Origin: Aedoeadaptatus ivorii
Lineage (GTDB): Bacteria > Bacillota > Clostridia > Tissierellales > Peptoniphilaceae
Direction: 5' to 3'
Assembly (NCBI RefSeq): GCF_900638585.1
Contig: NZ_LR134523.1
Location: 460,001 to 524,000 of the forward strand
Length of the DNA: 64,000 bases
Made by a program: the position numbers and the translations under genes
In this document: in pieces, positions 58,512 to 64,000 of the stretch
Numbering within the stretch: the first letter of the stretch is position 1
Layout of the letters: each line of letters starts with the position of its first letter
Notes under the pieces: generated by a model
What the model saw: the letters and a program-made list of their open reading frames with translations, nothing else
Databases searched by the model: none
What the model was told of the DNA's origin: nothing

Positions 58512-59927
58512 ATGTATAACAAGATGTCGCCGAAGGCGGAAGACTTTATCAATCACGAAGAGATACTCGATACCTTAGCCTATGCCGAGGCCCACGCAAA
58601 GGACCGGGCGCTTCAGGAAGAAATCCTGGAGAAGGGCAAGAAGATGGAAGGGTTGGACCACCGCGAGGCGGCGGTACTTTTAGTCTCGGAACTTCCCGAT
58701 GTGCGGGAATCGTTTCGGGAACTCGCCCGGGCGATTAAAAAGAAATACTATGGCAACCGAATTGTGCTCTTTGCGCCGCTGTACTTATCCAACTATTGCG
58801 TAAACGGCTGCGTATACTGCCCGTACCACAAGGAAAACGCACATATCGACCGGGTAAAGCTTTCGCAAGAGGAGATCGAACGAGAGGTCGTAGCGCTCCA
58901 GGATATGGGACATAAGCGCCTCGCACTGGAATTGGGCGAGGACCCGGTGAACAATCCCATCGAATACGTGTTGGAGAGCATCCGCACGATCTACGGGATC
59001 AAGCACAAAAACGGCGCCATTCGCCGGGTGAATGTCAATATCGCGGCGACCACGGTCGAAAATTATCGAAAACTCAAAGAAGCCGAAATCGGCACCTATA
59101 TTCTGTTTCAGGAAACCTACCACAAAGAAAATTATGAAAAGCTCCACCCGAAGGGACCGAAGGCGAATTGGGCCTACCACACCGAAGCGATGGACCGCGC
59201 CATGGACGGCGGCATCGACGATGTGGGTTTGGGGGTATTGTACGGCCTCAACAGCTACAAATACGACTTTATCGGCCAGTTGATGCACGCGGAGCACTTG
59301 GAAGCCTATAAGGGCGTCGGGCCCCATACGATTTCGGTGCCTCGAATCCGCCCGGCGGACGACATCGACCCCGATGCCTTTGAAAACGGCGTGCCCGATG
59401 CCATTTTCGAGGACATTATCGCCTTGATCCGCGTGGCAGTTCCCTATACGGGGATGATTATCTCCACCCGCGAGAGCATGGAGATGCGCAAAAAGGCCCT
59501 GGAACTCGGGGTATCGCAGATCAGCGGCGGCTCCAAGACCTCCGTCGGAGGTTACGACGAGGGGCGCGAAGAAGAAAACTCCGCCCAGTTTGACACCGAC
59601 GATGCCCGGCCTCTGGACGAGGTGATCGCATGGCTATTGGAGCTAGGGTATTTGCCGAGCTTTTGTACCGCCTGCTACCGCGCGGGGCGCACCGGCGAGA
59701 CCTTTATGGAAGAGGTAAAGAACTTTCAGATCGCGCAATTCTGCCAGCCCAATGCGATTATGACGCTGGAGGAGTACCTGTCGGATTATGCGACGGCATC
59801 GACCCGTGCGCTGGGCGAGCGGCGCATCGAAGAGTTTTTAGACGACGTGGAGCGCGCGGATCTGCGAGAAAAGGCGCGAGAAAATGTCGCCAAGATCCGC
59901 GCCGGCGAAAGGGATTTTCGGTTCTGA
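58512..59927 (+). CDS. hydG: [FeFe] hydrogenase H-cluster radical SAM maturase HydG
   Basis: A 471-residue radical SAM enzyme that splits tyrosine into CN- and CO ligands for the H-cluster. I use ATG 58512, six bases after GGAGGG; ATG 58506 touches that site. The radical SAM motif is C96-V-N-G-C100-V-Y-C103. The second, C-terminal cluster motif C385-T-A-C388 with C411 (Cx2Cx22C), which binds the dangler iron and produces the Fe(CO)2CN unit, is complete. GGSKTSVGGY is typical of HydG rather than ThiH. Confidence 0.96.
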   Translation: MYNKMSPKAEDFINHEEILDTLAYAEAHAKDRALQEEILEKGKKMEGLDHREAAVLLVSELPDVRESFRELARAIKKKYYGNRIVLFAPLYLSNYCVNGCVYCPYHKENAHIDRVKLSQEEIEREVVALQDMGHKRLALELGEDPVNNPIEYVLESIRTIYGIKHKNGAIRRVNVNIAATTVENYRKLKEAEIGTYILFQETYHKENYEKLHPKGPKANWAYHTEAMDRAMDGGIDDVGLGVLYGLNSYKYDFIGQLMHAEHLEAYKGVGPHTISVPRIRPADDIDPDAFENGVPDAIFEDIIALIRVAVPYTGMIISTRESMEMRKKALELGVSQISGGSKTSVGGYDEGREEENSAQFDTDDARPLDEVIAWLLELGYLPSFCTACYRAGRTGETFMEEVKNFQIAQFCQPNAIMTLEEYLSDYATASTRALGERRIEEFLDDVERADLREKARENVAKIRAGERDFRF

Positions 59928-59928
59928 T

Positions 59929-61011
59929 ATGGAGACACAAAAGGGACTGCGCCTGCATATCGGGATTTTCGGAGCGACCAACAGCGGCAAAAGCACGCTG
60001 ATGAATCTGCTGACGGGACAAAAGACCTCTATGGTATCGGATCTGCCCGGGACGACCACCGATCCGGTGTATAAGAATATGGAGATCGACGGTTTGGGGC
60101 CGGTGACGCTGATCGATACGGCGGGCTTTTCCGATGCGACCGCGCTGGGAAATGAGCGCATGCGGCGCACCGTCAAGGTGCTCGACGAGATCGATGCCGC
60201 CATTGTTTTGGGAGAGGGCGCCCCGGAGATCCGCGCGGCGCTTTTGGAAAAGAAGATCCCCGTGCTGGCCCTCAGTTGGCCGTTCGAAGCGCGCGATACG
60301 ATTCTTCAGCGCATTCGAAATCTCTTCAAAGAAAAGGAGCGCGCACCGCGCCTTTTGGAGGGCATTGCATCGCCCGGCGATCATCTGCTCCTGATTATGC
60401 CCCAGGACGAATCCGCGCCCCGAGGGCGGCTGATCTTGCCGCAGGTACAGACCCTGCGAGAGATCCTCGACACACAGCTCACCGCCACCGTCGCCACCCC
60501 TGAAACTATGGAGGCGGCGATAGAACGCATGGCGGATCCCCCGGATTGGATTGTCACCGACTCCCAGGTTTTCGCCGAGGTGTTCGCGAAAAAGCCCGAA
60601 GGCACGAAGATCACCTCCTTTTCGATCCTCTTCGCCCGGGCAAAGGGCGATATAGAGCGCATGGTGGTGGGGGCGCGGACGCTCGATTCCCTTACCGAAT
60701 CGAGCCGCATTTTGATCTCCGAAGCCTGCACCCACGCGCCCAAGGAAGAGGACATCGGACGGGTGAAGATTCCGCGGCTTCTTCGAAAAAAGATCGGCGA
60801 GAGGCTTTGCATCGATTTTTCCCGCGGCATCGATTTTCCCGAAGACGTGGCGTCCTATGATCTGATCGTCATGTGCGGCAGCTGTATGTTTCAGCGGCCC
60901 GTGGTGCAGGCGCGGATCGAGGCCGCCGTACGCGCAGGCGTACCGGTCACCAACTACGGGATTTTGATCGCCGCGCTTCGGGGCATTTTGGACGATGTGG
61001 ATTGGCGATAG
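59929..61011 (+). CDS. hydF: [FeFe] hydrogenase H-cluster maturation GTPase HydF
   Basis: A 360-residue GTPase and scaffold that delivers the di-iron subcluster to the hydrogenase. The start at 59929 is two bases after the hydG stop. GTPase motifs: GATNSGKS (15-22), DLPGTTTDP and DTAGF (63-67). The C-terminal cluster region has C267-T-H269 and the pair C316-G-S-C319. In most HydF proteins the last motif reads H-C-G-x-C; here the histidine position is Met315. The three cysteines needed for the [4Fe-4S] cluster remain. No ribosome binding site is obvious. Confidence 0.95.
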   Translation: METQKGLRLHIGIFGATNSGKSTLMNLLTGQKTSMVSDLPGTTTDPVYKNMEIDGLGPVTLIDTAGFSDATALGNERMRRTVKVLDEIDAAIVLGEGAPEIRAALLEKKIPVLALSWPFEARDTILQRIRNLFKEKERAPRLLEGIASPGDHLLLIMPQDESAPRGRLILPQVQTLREILDTQLTATVATPETMEAAIERMADPPDWIVTDSQVFAEVFAKKPEGTKITSFSILFARAKGDIERMVVGARTLDSLTESSRILISEACTHAPKEEDIGRVKIPRLLRKKIGERLCIDFSRGIDFPEDVASYDLIVMCGSCMFQRPVVQARIEAAVRAGVPVTNYGILIAALRGILDDVDWR

Positions 61012-61026
61012 CTGTATTGAATGAAA

Positions 61027-61062
61027 AGAAGGACCCGCTGCATTTGCGGCGGGTCCTTTTTG
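61027..61062 (+). terminator. Terminator of the hydrogenase maturation operon
   Basis: A 13-bp stem AAGGACCCGCTGC/GCGGCGGGTCCTT (one G-T pair) with loop ATTT, followed by T. Confidence 0.92.
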
Positions 61063-61075
61063 TGCCCTTCCGTTG

Positions 61076-61104
61076 TTGAGGGAAACGGGAAGGTTCGTTA
61101 TAAT
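61076..61104 (+). promoter_or_regulatory. Promoter of glmU-prs-pth
   Basis: TTGAGG and TATAAT with a 17-base spacer, about 32 bases before the GTG start. Confidence 0.7.
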
Positions 61105-61135
61105 AGGGTGAGAAACATACGAATGAGGTGGAAGC

Positions 61136-62509
61136 GTGAATGTATCAATTATATTAGCAGCGGGGGAAGGCACGCGCATGAAGTCGCAAGTGCCCAAAGT
61201 GCTGCACAAAGTGGCGGGCAAGGCCATTTTGAGTTATGTGGTCGACAACTGCATTTCGAATGCGATGGACAAAAACGTTGTCATCGTCGGCCACAAAAAA
61301 GAAGAAGTGATTTCCTATTTTCAGGACAAGCCACTGAAATTTATAGAACAAAAGGTGGGAGAAGGCATCCCTTACGGCACGGGCTATGCCGTAAAATGCG
61401 CCATCGACGAATTCGACGAGGACGATACGGTCTATATCCTCACGGGGGATACCCCCCTGTTTAAGCAGGAGACCATCGCGCGTTTTATGAAGTATGTGGA
61501 CTATCACGGCTTCGACGCCTGCGTGCTTACCGCCATCGTCAAAAAACCCTTCGGCTACGGCCGAATTATCCGCGGCCAGGACTCCAATATCCTGGGCATC
61601 GTAGAGGAAAAGGACGCAAGCGACAAGGAAAAGGCGATCACCGAAGTCAACACCGGGATCTTCGCCTTTAAGGGCAGTGCGCTCAAGGACAACTTGGGGG
61701 CGCTGACCAGCGACAACAGCCAACAGGAACTGTATCTGACCGATGTCATTCGCCTGCTCCGCGAACAGGGCAAGAACATCGGCGGATTTACCATCGGTTG
61801 TGAAGAGGAAATGCTGGGGATCAACTCCCGCGTACAGCTGGCGCAATGTGAAAATATTCTGCGTCGGCGCATCAACGAGCACCATATGAAAAACGGCGTT
61901 ACCTTCCTCCATCCGGAATCCACCATGGTGGACTTCGACGTGGAGATCGCCCCGGATACCATTTTGGATCCCGGCGTCCATTTGGAAGGCAAGACGAAGA
62001 TCGGCGAGGGCGTCAGAATTCGCGGCGCCTCGCGCGTATCGGACAGCGTGATCGGAGACGAGGTGGTGATCGACAATTCCGTCATCGAATCCTCCCAAGT
62101 TGCGGCGCGCGTGACCATCGGGCCTTTTGCCCATCTGCGTCCGAATAGCGTATTGGAAGAAGACGTGCACATCGGCAATTTTGTCGAGGTCAAAAAATCC
62201 CACATCGGCGTCGGCACCAAAGCGGGCCACCTCGCCTATATCGGCGACGGCGAAGTGGGAGAAGGGGTCAACATCGGCTGCGGGGTGATCTTCGCCAACT
62301 ACAACGGCAAGGAAAAATTCAAGACCGTCGTGGGCGACCATGCCTTTATCGGCTCGAACTCGAATTTGGTGGCGCCGGTAGAAGTCGGCAAGGGCGCCTA
62401 TGTCGCAGCGGGCAGTACGATTACGGAAGAAGTGGCGGACAACGCCCTGGCGGTTGCCCGAGACAGACAGAGAAACATTCCCGGCTGGGCCGAAAGAAAG
62501 GATAAATAA
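61136..62509 (+). CDS. glmU: Bifunctional N-acetylglucosamine-1-phosphate uridyltransferase / glucosamine-1-phosphate acetyltransferase
   Basis: A 457-residue enzyme making UDP-GlcNAc for peptidoglycan. It starts at GTG with GAGGTGG upstream. The N-terminal pyrophosphorylase has ILAAGEGTRMKSQVPKVLHK and LTGDTPLF; from about residue 250 the left-handed beta-helix acetyltransferase has hexapeptide repeats (EIAPDTILDPGVHLEGKT...) and the catalytic-site segment GAHLAYIGD-like HLAYIGDGEVGEGVNIGCG followed by NYNGKEKFKT. The order glmU-prs-pth is typical of Firmicutes. Confidence 0.97.
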   Translation: MNVSIILAAGEGTRMKSQVPKVLHKVAGKAILSYVVDNCISNAMDKNVVIVGHKKEEVISYFQDKPLKFIEQKVGEGIPYGTGYAVKCAIDEFDEDDTVYILTGDTPLFKQETIARFMKYVDYHGFDACVLTAIVKKPFGYGRIIRGQDSNILGIVEEKDASDKEKAITEVNTGIFAFKGSALKDNLGALTSDNSQQELYLTDVIRLLREQGKNIGGFTIGCEEEMLGINSRVQLAQCENILRRRINEHHMKNGVTFLHPESTMVDFDVEIAPDTILDPGVHLEGKTKIGEGVRIRGASRVSDSVIGDEVVIDNSVIESSQVAARVTIGPFAHLRPNSVLEEDVHIGNFVEVKKSHIGVGTKAGHLAYIGDGEVGEGVNIGCGVIFANYNGKEKFKTVVGDHAFIGSNSNLVAPVEVGKGAYVAAGSTITEEVADNALAVARDRQRNIPGWAERKDK

Positions 62510-62510
62510 T

Positions 62511-63467
62511 ATGCACAATCACGGAGATATCGTAATTTTTTCCGGAAACTCCAATCCGGAATTGGTGGACAAAATCTGCAAGCTCCTCAAGATTCCCTTG
62601 GGCGACTGCAATGTCAACCAATTCAGCGACGGAGAAATTTCCATCGACATTAAAGAATCCGTACGCGGCAAGGACGTATTCGTCATTCAGCCCACCTCGG
62701 CGTCGGTAAACGACCACTTGATGGAACTTTTGATCCTGATCGACGCACTAAAGCGCGCCAGCGCCGGCCGGATCAATGCCGTGGTGCCCTATTACGGCTA
62801 CGCCCGCCAAGACCGAAAGGTGCGCGCCCGCGAACCCATTACGGCGAAGCTCGTCGCCAATCTGATCGCCACCAGCGGCGCCAACCGCGTGGTCTGTATG
62901 GACCTGCACGCCGGACAGATTCAGGGTTACTTCGACATTCCCGTGGACCACTTGACGGCCATTCCCTACTTAGCGGATTACTTTAACGAAAATATCGACG
63001 TATCCAATGTCGTCGCCGTAAGCCCCGACCTGGGCGGCGTGACCCGCACCCGAAACTTCGCCGAAAAATTGGGCAGCGCCCCCATTGCCATCATCGAAAA
63101 GCGCAGACCCAAGGCGAATGAGAGCGAAGTTATGAACGTCATCGGTTCTATCGAAGGCAAGGACTGCATCCTGGTCGACGACATCGCCGATACCGCCGGC
63201 ACCATGTGCAAGGCGGCGGAAGCGCTGAAGAAATACGGCGCGAAGAAAATCTACGGCTGTGCGAGCCACGGCGTGCTCTCCGGCCCCGCCATCGACCGCA
63301 TCAACAACTCCGTGATGGAAAAATTCGTGATCACCGACACCATCCACCTGCCGGAAGAAAAGCGATCCGAAAAGATCGACATCGTCAGCGTGGCGCCGAT
63401 CCTCGCGAGCGCCATTCAGCGGATTAACACCGACAATTCCATCAGCAAGATTTTTGACGAAGAATAA
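62511..63467 (+). CDS. prs: Ribose-phosphate pyrophosphokinase (PRPP synthetase)
   Basis: A 318-residue enzyme making PRPP from ribose 5-phosphate and ATP. The ATG at 62511 has AAAGGA upstream; the longer frame from 62400 lies inside glmU. FSDGEISIDIKESVRGKDVF, YYGYARQDRK (catalytic flexible-loop region), DLHAGQIQGYFDIPVDHL, KRRPKANESEVMNVIG and the PRPP-binding DDIADTAGT are all present, matching class I enzymes. It ends one base into the pth start (TAATG). Confidence 0.97.
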   Translation: MHNHGDIVIFSGNSNPELVDKICKLLKIPLGDCNVNQFSDGEISIDIKESVRGKDVFVIQPTSASVNDHLMELLILIDALKRASAGRINAVVPYYGYARQDRKVRAREPITAKLVANLIATSGANRVVCMDLHAGQIQGYFDIPVDHLTAIPYLADYFNENIDVSNVVAVSPDLGGVTRTRNFAEKLGSAPIAIIEKRRPKANESEVMNVIGSIEGKDCILVDDIADTAGTMCKAAEALKKYGAKKIYGCASHGVLSGPAIDRINNSVMEKFVITDTIHLPEEKRSEKIDIVSVAPILASAIQRINTDNSISKIFDEE

Positions 63468-64000
63468 TGCTGATCGTCGGTTTGGGAAATCCCGGAGATC
63501 GCTACCGACACACCCGCCACAATGTCGGTTTTATGGCATTGGACGCCATTGCAGACCATCTGAATATCTCCGTCAATTCCATACGCTTTAAGGGGCTCTA
63601 CGGCGAGGGGCGCATACAGGGCAAAAAAGTGCGCCTGCTCAAGCCGAGCACCTATATGAACGAAAGCGGACAATCCGTCAGGGAATGTATGCACTATTTT
63701 AAGATCCCGCCGGAGGAGGTGCTGGTACTGGTCGACGACATCGACATCGAATTTGGCACCATCCGCATCCGAAAGTCCGGCAGTGCCGGCACCCACAACG
63801 GGTTAAAATCGATTATCTATCAAATACGATCCGATCAGTTCCCCCGGCTCAAGATCGCCGTCGGCAAAAAGAATCCCCATATGGATCTCGCCGACTTCGT
63901 CCTCTCCGGTTTTTCCAAAGACGAGATTCCGGTGATGGAGGAGACGGTGGAAAAGGCAAAGCGCGCGGCCATCGCCTGGACGATTGACGGCGTCGACAGC
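63467..64000 (+). CDS. pth: Peptidyl-tRNA hydrolase, 5' part (runs off the right edge)
   Basis: The first 178 codons of Pth, open to the end of the window. It recycles peptidyl-tRNAs released from ribosomes. LIVGLGNPGDRYRHTRHNVGF contains the catalytic His and Asn residues (H in TRHNVGF); KPSTYMNESG, LVDDIDIEFGTIRIR with the catalytic Asp, and SAGTHNGLKSI complete the active site. GHNGL is the usual form; here it is THNGL. The ATG overlaps the prs stop by one base. Family members are about 190-200 residues, so only a short end is missing. Confidence 0.95.
   Translation, partial: MLIVGLGNPGDRYRHTRHNVGFMALDAIADHLNISVNSIRFKGLYGEGRIQGKKVRLLKPSTYMNESGQSVRECMHYFKIPPEEVLVLVDDIDIEFGTIRIRKSGSAGTHNGLKSIIYQIRSDQFPRLKIAVGKKNPHMDLADFVLSGFSKDEIPVMEETVEKAKRAAIAWTIDGVDS

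Noticed and set aside
59758-61227. A 489-codon open frame antisense to hydF and the hydG end
   Set aside because: The sense strand encodes unmistakable HydG and HydF; the antisense product has no motif and crosses a terminator and the glmU promoter.
61154-62518. A 454-codon open frame antisense to glmU
   Set aside because: It covers glmU almost exactly on the opposite strand, has no ribosome binding site or recognisable domain, and is His/Asp/Gly-rich as expected from reading GC-rich coding DNA backwards.
1-64000. Search for tRNA/rRNA genes, CRISPR repeats, insertion sequences, attachment sites and integrases
   Set aside because: No cloverleaf-like or rRNA segment, no regularly spaced repeats, no transposase or recombinase motifs were seen; all long frames are explained by the listed genes.

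Overview
This window is bacterial chromosome, dense with genes on both strands and organised in short operons with overlapping stops and starts, strong AGGAGG ribosome binding sites, sigma-A type promoters and many rho-independent terminators. The gene set points to an anaerobic Firmicute, class Clostridia/Tissierellia: [FeFe] hydrogenase with HydE/HydG/HydF maturation proteins, a PgpA of the YutG type, rhodanese-less ThiI next to a cysteine desulfurase, a QueT-type transporter, BMP-type nucleoside ABC transport, PotABCD and a glmU-prs-pth order. Base composition is higher in G+C than most relatives, and a D-aspartate ligase/racemase pair would fit a Peptoniphilaceae-like Gram-positive coccus. 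That placement is inference, not shown directly. I found no tRNA, rRNA, CRISPR array, transposase, integrase or phage gene; the window looks like ordinary core chromosome with a few accessory genes.

Layout. 1-5 kb: the 3' end of an acetamidase/formamidase-family gene, an RNase H-like protein on the minus strand, cysteine desulfurase-ThiI (sulfur transfer to tRNA), then LemA and a TPM-domain envelope protein. 5-10 kb: an ArsR repressor, the lipoprotein ApbE, membrane proteins, PgpA, QueT, and a two-gene [FeFe] hydrogenase unit. 10-15 kb: a minus-strand protein combining an Rx4H (HEPN-like) motif and a PD-(D/E)xK nuclease motif, ribosomal proteins L13-S9, an ECF sigma/anti-sigma pair and a GIY-YIG nuclease. 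14.7-18.4 kb: a textbook FMN riboswitch and transcription attenuator in front of ribD-ribE-ribBA-ribH. 18.5-22 kb: ACT protein + DUF711, then a phosphate transporter (frameshifted) and its DUF47 partner. 22-30 kb: UvrD-like helicase, PAP2 phosphatase, nitroreductase, metal-exporting P-type ATPase, TPR protein, methionine aminopeptidase, cyclophilin and a D,D-carboxypeptidase-like protein.

30.8-34.6 kb is a zinc-uptake operon (ZinT-like lipoprotein, ZnuA-like binding protein with an unusual insertion, ATPase, permease) behind a promoter with a Fur-family-like box. 34.7-37.9 kb on the minus strand has an EamA transporter and a two-gene ABC exporter. 38-40.5 kb: tdk-psuK-psuG (nucleoside/pseudouridine salvage). 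40.6-44.9 kb: a cupin-XRE regulator with potABCD (polyamine uptake). 45-47.7 kb: an FAD oxidoreductase and two unknown membrane proteins. 47.8-52.6 kb: a BMP lipoprotein and its ABC ATPase and two permeases (nucleoside uptake), the first permease being frameshifted. 52.7-57 kb: D-aspartate ligase-like ATP-grasp enzyme with a convergent, 3'-overlapping aspartate racemase, a VTT membrane protein with a glycosyltransferase, and a PCC-domain protein. 57.2-61 kb: TM1266-like regulator-hydE-hydG-hydF, which would build the H-cluster for the hydrogenase 48 kb away. 61-64 kb: glmU-prs-pth, with pth running off the right edge.

The observations I rate highest are the HEPN-like/PD-(D/E)xK protein, two single-base frameshifts in conserved transporters, the ZnuA-like protein with a large domain replacing its His-rich loop, the missing histidine in HydF, the D-Asp ligase/racemase pair with overlapping 3' ends, and a recurring compact promoter design in which an extended -10 box sits only a few bases before the ribosome binding site. 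I did not find a clearly new multi-gene system.
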